Below are positions 22,200 to 30,679 of a DNA stretch of 33,425 nt, in pieces; the stretch's first letter is position 1; every line of letters begins with the position of its first letter. The stretch covers positions 1 through 33,425 of the forward strand of contig CAMYOG010000054.1 in the NCBI GenBank assembly GCA_947259925.1, written 5' to 3'. The translations under genes and the position numbers were made by a program. Below the pieces are notes generated by a model. It saw nothing but the letters and a program-made list of their open reading frames with translations. It did not search any database and was not told where the DNA came from. The DNA comes from Thermoanaerobaculia bacterium (GTDB taxonomy: Bacteria; Acidobacteriota; Thermoanaerobaculia; Multivoradales; JAHEKO01).

Positions 22200-24866
22200 T
22201 TAATAACCTCCCGCGTTCTCTTCAAGCAGCCAGACGTCCCCCTGGACGTCTTCGCGGGTGTAGACCAGAAGCCGGCCGGCGCCATCCAGCTCGAATGCCC
22301 CCTGGGTGGCGCGCGGACCGAAGTCGATCACCGCCGCCAGCGTCGTCGAGCGACCGGTCTCGAGGTCGAGCTCGCGGACCGAGACACCTCGCTCCCCCCA
22401 GCTGCCGCTCACGAGTAGCGTGTTCGGGCCCCGGAAGCGGACACAGACCGAGTTGGCGTCGGTCGTCAGCCTCGAGGGCGCCGAGCCGTCGAGCGGCGAG
22501 ATCCAGATGTCCCACGCTCCCTGGAGCGCACCGGAGTAGGCGATGCGCGAACCGTCCGGCGACCAGGTCGGCCAGGTGACGGTCGCGACGCTGGTGCCCA
22601 CCTGCTCGGGGTCCCCGGCGAGCCGCCCATCGGCGACCGGAGCGACCCAGAGCGTCGAGAGTCCGTCGCGATCCTCGACGTAGGCGATGCGGCTGCCGTC
22701 GGGTGACCAGACTGGATGGATGCGCACCCCGGGACCGCCGATGAGCTCTTGCGCCAAGCCGCCCGAAGAGGGGACGACCCAGATCTGACGGTCGCTCTCG
22801 ACGCGCCGCTGGTAGACGATCCAGCGTCCGTCGGGCGACACATTCGGGTTGGCGGACGGCGACGGGTCATCGTTCAGGCGTCGAGGTTCGCCGACAATCT
22901 CGAGGCCATCGATCGCCTGGAGCCAGAGGTTGTGGCCACCCCAGCGATCGGCGGCGAACACCAGAGCACTGCCGTCAGGGGTGATGGTCGGGCCGCGCTC
23001 GGTGCGCAGGGTCTCCAGGCGAGCGTGCTCCCCCGATTCGAGGTCGACCAGGACCACGTCGGTGTGGGCGGCGAAGGTGGCGTAGGCGAGCCGCGCACCG
23101 TCCGCGGAGACGCTCGGGTGGCGCTCGGGGCCGGTCCCCGGGGTGAGCCGCAACGGAGTGCCTCCGGACCTGGGGATGCTCCACAGAGCGAGTGTCCCCT
23201 GCCGGTACGACGAGAACAGAATGCGGCGTCCGTCCGAGGCCCAGACCGGCTCGAAGTCGCCGGCCCCCTCATCGGTCAGCCGCCGGGCCTCGCCGCCGCC
23301 CGCCGGTACCAGCCAGAGGTCGCCGAAGTCGGCGTAGACCAGCCGTTCGCCGTCCGGCGACCAGGCCGGGTCCTCGTGGGCCCAGATGCCGTCGCTGGCG
23401 TCGGTCAGGATCTGGACGTTCGCCGCACCGTCCAGATCGGCGACTCCGATGCGCGCGTCGCCCCCTTCGAGCTGCCGAGAGAAGGCGATCCGGGTGCCGT
23501 CGGGCGAAATTGCGGGGTCGGACGCATCGGGAATCAGCATCGTCACCGGTCCGCCCAGGCGGGGCACCTTCCAGATATCGCTGCGGCCTTCTCGGTTGGA
23601 GGTGAAGGCGAGGGCGCTGCCGTCGGGAAACCACGCCGGCTCGGTGTCGACGGCGGCATCGTCGGTCAGCTGCAGGGGGTTGCCGCCGAGGGCGTCGATC
23701 AACCAGAGATCGACGTTGCCCGACTGATCGGAGGCATAGGCGACCAGGCCGCCGTCGGGCGAGATCGCCGCGTCCGCCTCCCAGCCCGGAAACGCCGTGA
23801 CCTGGTTGGAGAGCGCCGGTTGCGGTGTCTCGTCCCGCCGGCGCGCCAGGGTCGACCAGACGGCCCAGGCGGCCAGAATCAGAAAGGCGGTCCCGATCGC
23901 GACCCGCGTCCACGGACTGCGCGGAGTGGCCTGCGCGGGGAGCTGGGACGCGACTCGCTCGGCCGAGATGGTCGCCGTCGAGTGGATCTCGCGCCGCAGG
24001 CTGCGCAGCTCGTTGTAGACGTCGCGCGCGGTCTGGAAGCGATCGCGCGGCGACTTCTCGAGGCAGTGCTCGACGATGCGTCCGAGCTGCCGCGGGTGGT
24101 CCTCGCGCAGGCTGCCGACCGGATAGGGATCGACCTTGACGATCGAAGAGACGAGGGATACCGACGTGTCGCCCTTGAACGGGCGCTCGCCGGTCGCCAT
24201 CTCGTACAGGACGATCCCGAGCGAGAAGACGTCCGAGCGGTGGTCGACCCTCTTGCCTTCCGTCTGCTCCGGCGACATGTAGGGGACGGTTCCGAGGACG
24301 CCACCGTCTCTGGTCAGGGTCTTGAGCCCCACCGTGTCGGCGCTGGCGATCCCCTCGCCGGCGAGCTCGGTGTCGCGCTCGTCGGTCTGGGGCTCCCAGA
24401 GCTTGGCGAGACCGAAGTCGAGCACCTTCACCCGGCCCTCGGGGGTGACCATGATGTTCCCGGGCTTGAGGTCGCGGTGGGTGATACCGCGCTCGTGGGC
24501 GGCGGCGACCGCATCGGCGAGGGGAATCGCGATCTTCAGGAGCTGGTCGAGGGAGAGGCCCGAGGGTGGTATCAGTTGGTCGAGCTGTTGCCCCTCGACC
24601 AGCTGCATGGTCAGAAAGCGGGTGCCGTCGTCGGCCTCTTCGACCGAGTAGATGTGGACGATGTTCGGATGGTCGAGCGCCGCGAGCGCCCGCGCCTCGC
24701 GCTTGAACCGCTCCAGGCGCGACGCGCTGGTGGCCATCTCGGCCCGCAGCACCTTGAGCGCTACGTCGCGACCGAGCCGCGTGTCCCGGGCCCGGTAGAC
24801 GACACCCATGCCGCCGCCACCGATCTCGGCGGCGATCTTGTAGTGAGCGAGGCTTCTGCCGACCAT
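22200..24866 (-). CDS. Transmembrane Ser/Thr protein kinase with WD40/TolB-like propeller sensor
   Basis: 888 aa from ATG 24866, which starts the conserved kinase sequence; the frame is open further upstream but overlaps the divergent DinB gene. Kinase domain at about residues 9-290: glycine loop EIGGGGMGVVYRARD, Lys38 (VALKVL), catalytic loop HRDLKPGNIMV (Asp132), DFGLAKL (Asp150) and GTVPYMSPEQ, all intact. One transmembrane helix at about 321-341 (RVAIGTAFLILAAWAVWSTL). The extracytoplasmic C-terminal 540 residues contain about a dozen propeller strands with repeated SPDG motifs (AISPDGGLVAYAS, WSPDGERLVYAD, VSPDGRWIVYQRR). This is the usual acidobacterial-type signalling kinase. Ligand and targets are unknown. 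It ends 42 bp upstream of the 65-aa peptide gene on the same strand. Confidence 0.93.
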   Translation of the reverse strand: MVGRSLAHYKIAAEIGGGGMGVVYRARDTRLGRDVALKVLRAEMATSASRLERFKREARALAALDHPNIVHIYSVEEADDGTRFLTMQLVEGQQLDQLIPPSGLSLDQLLKIAIPLADAVAAAHERGITHRDLKPGNIMVTPEGRVKVLDFGLAKLWEPQTDERDTELAGEGIASADTVGLKTLTRDGGVLGTVPYMSPEQTEGKRVDHRSDVFSLGIVLYEMATGERPFKGDTSVSLVSSIVKVDPYPVGSLREDHPRQLGRIVEHCLEKSPRDRFQTARDVYNELRSLRREIHSTATISAERVASQLPAQATPRSPWTRVAIGTAFLILAAWAVWSTLARRRDETPQPALSNQVTAFPGWEADAAISPDGGLVAYASDQSGNVDLWLIDALGGNPLQLTDDAAVDTEPAWFPDGSALAFTSNREGRSDIWKVPRLGGPVTMLIPDASDPAISPDGTRIAFSRQLEGGDARIGVADLDGAANVQILTDASDGIWAHEDPAWSPDGERLVYADFGDLWLVPAGGGEARRLTDEGAGDFEPVWASDGRRILFSSYRQGTLALWSIPRSGGTPLRLTPGTGPERHPSVSADGARLAYATFAAHTDVVLVDLESGEHARLETLRTERGPTITPDGSALVFAADRWGGHNLWLQAIDGLEIVGEPRRLNDDPSPSANPNVSPDGRWIVYQRRVESDRQIWVVPSSGGLAQELIGGPGVRIHPVWSPDGSRIAYVEDRDGLSTLWVAPVADGRLAGDPEQVGTSVATVTWPTWSPDGSRIAYSGALQGAWDIWISPLDGSAPSRLTTDANSVCVRFRGPNTLLVSGSWGERGVSVRELDLETGRSTTLAAVIDFGPRATQGAFELDGAGRLLVYTREDVQGDVWLLEENAGGY

Positions 24867-24948
24867 ACCGACTGCCCAGGCGGAACCCGGAGGCGAGGAG
24901 CGCACACCTCCCGTTAGACGGATCGTAACAGTAGACTCCGGCCAACAG

Positions 24949-25515
24949 ATGACCGAAGACAGCCATCCCGATCTCCGGTTCCCGATCGGCCGCTTCGAAC
25001 CACCGGCCGAGATCTCCGCGCAGCTGGTGGCGAGCTGGATCGCGGAGATCGAGTCGCTTCCCGAGCGTCTGCGAACCCTCGTCGGCGGCCTTGACGACGA
25101 GCAGCTCGACACCCCCTACCGGCCCGGCGGCTGGAGCGTGCGTCAGGTGGTCCATCACCTGGTCGACAGCCACTTGAACAGTTACGTCCGTTTCAAGTGG
25201 GCGCTGACCGAGGAGCGGCCGGTGATCAAGGCCTACTGGGAGGATCGGTGGGCGGAGCTCGCCGACTACCGCGATACCCCGCTCGAGGTCTCACTCGACC
25301 TGCTCGAATCCCTCCACGCCCGCTGGTGTGTGCTGCTCCGTGCGCTCGGCCCGGCCGATCTAGAGCGCGAGTTCGTGCATCCCGACTCGGGGCCGATGAC
25401 GCTTGGCGCCAACATCGGCGCCTATGCCTGGCACGGCCGGCACCACCTGGCGCACATCGAGAGGCTAGGAGACCGGGAGGGGTGGGAGCTTTCCGGTGGG
25501 ATGCGGCGCTCCTGA
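24949..25515 (+). CDS. DinB/YfiT-like putative metal-dependent hydrolase or thiol transferase
   Basis: 188 aa from ATG 24949. Four-helix DinB_2 fold of the YfiT/BstA type: DLRFPIGRFEPP at the N-terminus, LDTPYRPGGWSVRQVVHHL, SHLNSYVRFKWALTE, and AYAWHGRHHLAHI at the C-terminus. The metal triad of Bacillus YfiT corresponds to His70 (VVHHL), His162 and His166 (HGRHH); all three positions are present. YfiT-like enzymes bind Ni or Zn. Related DinB proteins are bacillithiol or mycothiol S-transferases, so detoxification is possible but not shown. It is divergent from the kinase (82 bp between starts). Its 3' end overlaps the convergent 87-aa gene by 51 bp. Confidence 0.88.
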   Translation: MTEDSHPDLRFPIGRFEPPAEISAQLVASWIAEIESLPERLRTLVGGLDDEQLDTPYRPGGWSVRQVVHHLVDSHLNSYVRFKWALTEERPVIKAYWEDRWAELADYRDTPLEVSLDLLESLHARWCVLLRALGPADLEREFVHPDSGPMTLGANIGAYAWHGRHHLAHIERLGDREGWELSGGMRRS

Positions 25516-25728
25516 CAACGACCAGACCTGCTGGTCGACGTCGTGCCTCAGGAGATAGGTGAAGCCGTCATCGCCGGTGACCTTGAAGTAGCGGTGCTCC
25601 GGCGCTAGCCAGCAGTCGACGATCTCGACCACCTCGACGGGTCTCTGATCGATCACGAAGCGGCGCGGCGTCTGCTCGCCGCGGTGGCCGGCGTAGCACT
25701 CGACCCGAATCGTCTCCGCGGAGCTCAA
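25465..25728 (-). CDS. Small conserved-looking hypothetical protein, 87 aa
   Basis: 87 codons from TTG 25728, which overlaps the TGA stop of the methyltransferase gene (TTGA), with GGGAGG in range upstream. The sequence RRFVIDQRPVEVVEIVDCW followed by YFKVTGDDGFTYLLRHDVD and QQVWSLSG reads like a small beta-barrel protein of the kind that carries a bound-ligand or DUF domain. I do not recognise a named family. The coupling with the methyltransferase argues for a shared function. The open frame extends upstream to 25974 only as a shadow of the methyltransferase. The C-terminal codons overlap the DinB gene on the other strand. Confidence 0.6.
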   Translation of the reverse strand: MSSAETIRVECYAGHRGEQTPRRFVIDQRPVEVVEIVDCWLAPEHRYFKVTGDDGFTYLLRHDVDQQVWSLSGAPHPTGKLPPLPVS

Positions 25729-26327
25729 GTCGCCTCCCGCTTTCTGGCCGTGAACCAGGCGAACGATCCCCAGAGCTTCTCGCTCGCGACCTCCTCGAAG
25801 CCGGCCGCCTCGAGCACCCGGGCGAAGCCCGCGGCGTCGAACCGATCGGTCATCGGATGCTCGAGGAGTCGGCGGACGATCGGATGGACGATGAAACGCT
25901 CGAGCACCTCCTCGGCGTAGAGCCGGCCGCCGGGCTTGAGCACCCGGTGGATCTCGGCTAGGGCGTCGCGCCACTCCGGCACGTGATGGATGATCCCGAA
26001 GTCGAAGACTGCGTCGTAACTGGCGTCGGGCGCGCTGATCGCGCAGACGTCTCCGACCCAGATCCTCGTGCGAGCCGCACTCCTCGCCAGCCGTGCCTGC
26101 GCACGGACAACCATGCGTGGGTCGAGGTCGAACGCGTCGACCGAGTCGGCGCCGAAGTCGGTGACGATCAGGTCGGTCCCGACGCCCCGGCCGCAGCCGA
26201 CCTCCAACGCCGCGCCGCCAAGCATCGATCCGCCCATCCGGCGCAGCCTGGGCGCCTCGAACCGCCGCTGGAGCGCGGCGCGCACCGGGTTGTTCATGAG
26301 CGCGGTCTCGAACCGGTTGAGACGCAT
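25725..26327 (-). CDS. Class I SAM-dependent methyltransferase (UbiE/Methyltransf_11 type)
   Basis: 200 aa from ATG 26327; ribosome site weak. The SAM-binding loop LEVGCGRGVGTDLI is at about residues 41-54, followed by VDAFDLDPRMV (acidic residue for the ribose hydroxyls), IWVGDVCAISAPDASYD, FDFGIIHHVPEW and EIHRVLKPGGRLYAEEVLER. These are motifs I-IV of Methyltransf_11 enzymes. Substrate cannot be inferred. The gene is followed without a gap by an 87-aa ORF, so the two are probably one transcription unit. No biosynthetic cluster is nearby. Confidence 0.87.
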   Translation of the reverse strand: MRLNRFETALMNNPVRAALQRRFEAPRLRRMGGSMLGGAALEVGCGRGVGTDLIVTDFGADSVDAFDLDPRMVVRAQARLARSAARTRIWVGDVCAISAPDASYDAVFDFGIIHHVPEWRDALAEIHRVLKPGGRLYAEEVLERFIVHPIVRRLLEHPMTDRFDAAGFARVLEAAGFEEVASEKLWGSFAWFTARKREAT

Positions 26328-26420
26328 CGTGATCGCTCTTTCGCCGACATCGTACCGAAGGCCCGCCTCGCGGCTCCCACCCGCCGAGATGGTGCCGGAG
26401 CGCGATTCAGGAGATCCGCG

Positions 26421-26618
26421 GTGGAAAAGGAGAGCCAGCGAATCCGCCGCTCGCGGTCGTCACGCCGTCGGTCGGGGCGCACGCACGGGCAGTTTCGGAA
26501 AGCCGTGGTCGTGATGATGGGGGGTGGGCCGGCGGTGGTCTACGGCAACCAGGCACTCGAAGCTCTGGAGCAGTTCCTGCTCGAGCAGCACGAGGACGCC
26601 GAGGTCCCGGCGCTCTAG
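26421..26618 (+). CDS. Possible small hypothetical protein, 65 aa
   Basis: 65 codons from GTG 26421, with AGGAGA six bases upstream. The N-terminal third is very Arg/Ser-rich (RIRRSRSSRRRSGR). The rest reads FRKAVVVMMGGGPAVVYGNQ and ALEALEQFLLEQHEDAEVPAL, with a plausible short strand and an acidic helix. The stop TAG shares CTAG with the stop of the convergent Lon-like gene. The ribosome site and the change from basic to acidic composition support it as real. The lack of any family match and of an ATG keep this tentative. Confidence 0.4.
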   Translation: MEKESQRIRRSRSSRRRSGRTHGQFRKAVVVMMGGGPAVVYGNQALEALEQFLLEQHEDAEVPAL

Positions 26619-29044
26619 TCCTCGGTCACCGCCGCCTGCTCGGGCGGCGGCGAGGCGAACTCCCGCGCGCGCCGCGCCATGTCGCTCAGGCGAGCGACGA
26701 CGCGCCCGTTGACGCTCTCGTCCGGGTAGCACCCGTCGCCGTCGGGCTCGCCGGCGGGCAGCGCGGTCAGAAGCTCGATCCCCTGGTCGATGTGAGCGAC
26801 CGGGTAGACGTGGAACCTGCCCGCCTCGACGGCCTCGATCACGTCGCGGCGCAACATCAGGTGCTCGACGTTGGCGATCGGAATCAGCACTCCCTGCTCA
26901 CCGGTCAGCTCGCGCGCGGCACAGACGTCGAAGAAGCCCTCGATCTTCTCGTTGACGCCGCCGATCGCCTGGATCTCGCCCTGCTGATTGACCGAGCCGG
27001 TGACCGCCAGCGACTGCCGGATCGGGATCTTCCCGATCGCGGAGAGCAGCGCGTAGAGCTCGGCGGAGGAGGCGCTGTCCCCCTCGATACCGCCGTACGA
27101 CTGCTCGAAGACCAGGCTGGCGGAGAGCGACAGCGGGCTCTCGGCAGCGTATCTCGCGCCCAGGAATCCGGACAGGATCAGGACTCCCTTGGAGTGGATC
27201 GGGCCGGCGAGCTCGACCCCGCGCTCGATATCGACCACCTCGCCCTTGCCGAGCCGGACGCGAGCGGTGATGCGGCTCGGCCGCCCGAAAGCGAAGTCGT
27301 TGAGCGAGTAGACCGACAGGCCGTTGACCTGGCCGATCTTCTCGCCGTCGGTATCGAGCAGAAAGGTGCCGCGCGTGATCCCTTCCTGGATCCGCTCCCG
27401 CAGCCGATCGGATCGGAAGACGCGCGCGTCGATGGCGCGCTGCACGTCGTCGGGCCGGACCGTTTCGCTCTCGTCCTGCGCCGCCCAGTGGTCGGCCTCG
27501 CGCATCAGGTCGAGGACACGCCCCATGTAGAGTGACAGCTTGCGCGCATCGGAGACCTCGCGGGCGCCCTGCTCGATCACCCGTGCGACCGCCGCTCGGT
27601 CGAACCGGCGAAGCTGCTTCTCGCGCGCCAGCTTGGCGATCAGCCGCGCGTAGAGCTGGGTGTTCTCGGCGCTCCAATCGAGCTGCTCGGCGAAGTCGGC
27701 GCCCACCTTGAACAGCTCGCGGAAGTCGGGGTCGAGTTGCGAGACCAGGTAGTAGATGTGTGGCGCGCCGAGTAGGACGATCTTGACCTTCAGCTCCGCT
27801 GCCTCGGGTTGCAGCGAGTAGGTGCTGATCAGGCTCAGCGCCTCGGCCAGCGCCTCGATCTTGATTCGCCGCGCTCGCAGCGTCCGCTTGAGCCCGTCCC
27901 AGGCGTACGGATGCTGTAGGAGCTTGAGCGCGTCGAGCAGCAGGTAGCCGCCGTTGGCGCGGTGCAGGGCGCCTGACTTGATGAGCGTGAAGTCGGTGAC
28001 CATGGTCCCCATCGAGGCGATGTGCTCGATTCGTCCGACCAGGTTCTGGTAGGTGGGATTGTCCTCGTAGACGACCGGCGCGCCCTCGTCGTCGGCGCGG
28101 TCGACGAGCAGGTTCACCCGGTAGCGGAGGAGCGGGTTCTCGGACACCTTCTGACTGAGCTTGGTGAGCAGGTCCTGGGACTCGTCCTCGCGATGGGTGG
28201 TCAGGCGCTCGGCGTTCTCGACGATGTCGTTCTCCACCGAGTCGAAATAGGCGAGGAGCTCGTCGTGGCCGGCGAAGTGGTCACGGATCTCCGCCAGCAG
28301 CGGTCCGACCGCGAATCGGCCGACCTCGCGGTTGAGGTCACGGACCGCCTCCCGCTTGCGCCGTCGCCAGCGGGTGAACTCACGCAGCTGCTTCTGCAGC
28401 TTGTCCTTGAGCTGATCGACCTGCACCTCGAGCTCCTGCTGCTCCTGCTTGGGGAGCTCGTGGACCTGCTCGGCGGAGAGCACCTCGTCGCCACGGCGGG
28501 GCGCGAAGATGATGCCCACCGGCGTCTGAATCATCGCCAGGCCGGCCTCGGACGCCTCCTTGCCGAGCGTCGAGAGGGCCTTGGTCTGCTTCTCGTCGAG
28601 CTGCTCCTCGAGCTTCTGGCGCCGCGCCTGGTAGGCGTCGCTGTCGAGAGCGGCCTGCAGCGCGCCGCTGACCTCCTCGACCAGGTGCTCCATCGCGTTG
28701 CAGAGATCGCGTCCCTTGCCCTGCGGCAGCTCGAGCAGCCGCGGCTTATGGGGCTCGTCGAAGTTGTGGACGTAGCAGAGGTCGGGGGGCGTCGGCCGGC
28801 CGGCGGCTCGCCGCTCGAGCATCTGATGCACCGCGGAGTGCTTGCCGGTGCCGTCGGGTCCGAATGCGAAGATGTTGTAGCCCTCACGCTCGATGTCGAT
28901 GCCGAACTCGACCGCCTCTACCGCTCGCGGCTGGCCGAGCAGGCCGGGCAGCTCCTCGAGATCGTCGGTGGTCTCGAATGCAGTCCCATCGAGCTCGCAC
29001 CGGCGATAGAGCTCGGAGGGTTTCAACTCCTCCAACTGCTTCAC
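26615..29044 (-). CDS. LonB-type AAA ATPase with S16 protease domain
   Basis: 809 aa from GTG 29044, with AAGGAG seven bases upstream; the open frame continues to 30631 only as a shadow of the cyclophilin gene. The Walker A-like loop GPDGTGKHSA near residue 65 has His where Ser/Thr normally follows the Lys. A coiled-coil insertion lies at about 150-260, and an AAA segment includes HRANGGYLLLDALKLLQHP. The C-terminal Lon protease domain has the catalytic Ser657 (EGDSASSAEL) and Lys700 (VNEKIEG), separated by 43 residues exactly as in E. coli Lon (Ser679/Lys722). This matches the COG1067 family (LonB/YcbZ-like, about 800 aa) and not classical LonA, whose N-terminal substrate domain is missing. 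It probably degrades unfolded proteins. Confidence 0.9.
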   Translation of the reverse strand: MKQLEELKPSELYRRCELDGTAFETTDDLEELPGLLGQPRAVEAVEFGIDIEREGYNIFAFGPDGTGKHSAVHQMLERRAAGRPTPPDLCYVHNFDEPHKPRLLELPQGKGRDLCNAMEHLVEEVSGALQAALDSDAYQARRQKLEEQLDEKQTKALSTLGKEASEAGLAMIQTPVGIIFAPRRGDEVLSAEQVHELPKQEQQELEVQVDQLKDKLQKQLREFTRWRRRKREAVRDLNREVGRFAVGPLLAEIRDHFAGHDELLAYFDSVENDIVENAERLTTHREDESQDLLTKLSQKVSENPLLRYRVNLLVDRADDEGAPVVYEDNPTYQNLVGRIEHIASMGTMVTDFTLIKSGALHRANGGYLLLDALKLLQHPYAWDGLKRTLRARRIKIEALAEALSLISTYSLQPEAAELKVKIVLLGAPHIYYLVSQLDPDFRELFKVGADFAEQLDWSAENTQLYARLIAKLAREKQLRRFDRAAVARVIEQGAREVSDARKLSLYMGRVLDLMREADHWAAQDESETVRPDDVQRAIDARVFRSDRLRERIQEGITRGTFLLDTDGEKIGQVNGLSVYSLNDFAFGRPSRITARVRLGKGEVVDIERGVELAGPIHSKGVLILSGFLGARYAAESPLSLSASLVFEQSYGGIEGDSASSAELYALLSAIGKIPIRQSLAVTGSVNQQGEIQAIGGVNEKIEGFFDVCAARELTGEQGVLIPIANVEHLMLRRDVIEAVEAGRFHVYPVAHIDQGIELLTALPAGEPDGDGCYPDESVNGRVVARLSDMARRAREFASPPPEQAAVTED

Positions 29045-29221
29045 CTGGGAACTCCTTCGCGTGTGGGCTCTGTCGCCCGTCGTCGACGAACCCCACTCTA
29101 CGGCGTCGGATTGGCTCCGGCACCGCCCGAAGGAGTAGGGAGGACACGCCGAGGCGGCGCGAGTCGCCGTCTTCTGAGGGTCGTGGTTACTCTGGCCGGC
29201 CGCCCTGTATCCTCGCTGGCC

Positions 29222-30649
29222 ATGAGCAGACGACTCGCTGCAGCCATCCTGCTGTCGGCGGCCTGGACGGTGGTCCGGCTCGCGGCCGAGCAGGACGCGC
29301 CGCCGCCGACGATGGCGACCGTGCTCGAAGCCTCCACGGCCACCGACTGGCAGCCGCTCGACCCGGCCAACACGCTGCACATGAATGTCGGCGGCGGTGA
29401 GGTGGTGATCCGGCTGGCGCCCGAGCTCGCCCCGGCGCACGTCGCCAACATCAAGGCGCTGGTCGCCGAGCGGTTCTTCGACGGCGCGGCGGTCACCCGC
29501 TCGCAGGAGAACTACGTGGTCCAGTGGGGCGATCCGGCGCCGGAGGGCGAGCCGCGGCTCCCCCTCGGGGCCGCGAAGCGCTCGCTGGCGCCCGAGTTCG
29601 ATCGGCCGCTGACCGACGCCCCTCCGCTCGTGCTCCTGAAGGACCCCGACCCGTACGCCGACCAGACCGGCTTCGCTCTCGGCCTGCCGATCGCCCGGGA
29701 TCCGACTGCCGGTAGGATCTGGCTGATCCACTGCTACGGCATGGTCGGGGTCGGTCGCGACGTCGCGCCCGACTCCGGCAACGGCAGCGAGCTCTACGTG
29801 GTGATCGGACACGCACCGAGGCATCTCGATCGGAACGTCACCCTGGTCGGGAGGGTCGTGCGGGGCATGGAGCACCTGTCGACCCTGCCGCGCGGCACCG
29901 GCCGTCTCGGCTTCTACGAGCGCTCCGAGGAGCATGCTCCGATCGAGTCGATCCGTCTCGGTAGCGAGCTGCCCGCAGCGGAGCGTGCGCGGCTCGAGTA
30001 CCTGCGCACCGACACGCCGACGTTCGAGGCGTTGATCGCCGCCCGCCGGACACGTACCGAGTCGTGGTTCGCGCGGCCGACCGGGAGGATCGGGGTCTGT
30101 AACGTCCCGCTGCCGGTCCGCTCGACTCCGCCCATCTCGGATCCGACGGTGGGATCGGTCGAAGAAGTCGCCGCGCGTGCGGTAGCCGCGATCCGTGATC
30201 GGGACTTCGAGACCCTCGGGCGGCTCGCCGACCCGACGCGCGGGGTCACGTTCACGGCCTACGGATACGTGCGCCCCGGGCACGACGTGAAGCTGACGGC
30301 CCAGCAGCTGGCGGTCGCCGCCTCGGACCGGACCGTCCGCCGCTGGGGCGAGCTGGACGGCACCGGCAATCCGATCGAGCTGACACTCGAGGGGTACTGG
30401 GAGCGGTTCGTCTACGACGTCGACTTCGCCGCCGCCGCCGAGTCCGCCTGGGATCGGCGCCTGGGCCAGGGCAACAGTCTCGACAACAGCTCGGAGGTCT
30501 ACCCGGGCGCCCGTGTCGTCGAATACCACTTCCCGGGCTTCGATCCCGACCTCCAGGGACTCGACTGGCGGAGCCTGCGGCTGGTGCTCGCTCCGGCCGG
30601 CGATCGCTGGCACCTGGTGGGCGTCATTCACGACCAGTGGACGATCTGA
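29222..30649 (+). CDS. Exported cyclophilin-type peptidylprolyl isomerase fused to a second domain
   Basis: 475 aa from ATG 29222. Residues 1-22 form a signal peptide (LAAAILLSAAWTVVRLAA). The cyclophilin domain at about 45-245 has FDGAAVTRSQENYVVQWGD with Arg93 and Gln101, eight residues apart like Arg55 and Gln63 of cyclophilin A. It continues through GNGSELYVVIGHAPRHLD. The standard FHR motif is altered, as in other exported members. After a linker, residues about 315-475 form an unrelated domain (FETLGRLADPTRGVTFTAYG, then ELDGTGNPIELTLEGYWERF and GVIHDQWTI) that resembles a family of exported proteins found alone elsewhere. It probably acts in the envelope in protein folding, with the second domain as ligand or substrate binder. 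Confidence 0.85.
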   Translation: MSRRLAAAILLSAAWTVVRLAAEQDAPPPTMATVLEASTATDWQPLDPANTLHMNVGGGEVVIRLAPELAPAHVANIKALVAERFFDGAAVTRSQENYVVQWGDPAPEGEPRLPLGAAKRSLAPEFDRPLTDAPPLVLLKDPDPYADQTGFALGLPIARDPTAGRIWLIHCYGMVGVGRDVAPDSGNGSELYVVIGHAPRHLDRNVTLVGRVVRGMEHLSTLPRGTGRLGFYERSEEHAPIESIRLGSELPAAERARLEYLRTDTPTFEALIAARRTRTESWFARPTGRIGVCNVPLPVRSTPPISDPTVGSVEEVAARAVAAIRDRDFETLGRLADPTRGVTFTAYGYVRPGHDVKLTAQQLAVAASDRTVRRWGELDGTGNPIELTLEGYWERFVYDVDFAAAAESAWDRRLGQGNSLDNSSEVYPGARVVEYHFPGFDPDLQGLDWRSLRLVLAPAGDRWHLVGVIHDQWTI

Positions 30650-30679
30650 ACAGCGGCGTCGACTGCTAGACTTCGTCGG

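Noticed and set aside
22716..25173. Long open frames opposite and out of frame to the kinase gene (733 and 634 codons)
   Set aside because: The kinase frame has every catalytic motif and propeller repeats, while these frames show none. They reflect codon-position GC bias.
28022..29221. N-terminal 400 codons of the open frame that leads into the cyclophilin gene
   Set aside because: They are antisense to the Lon-like gene. A signal peptide starts at ATG 29222, which is the real start.
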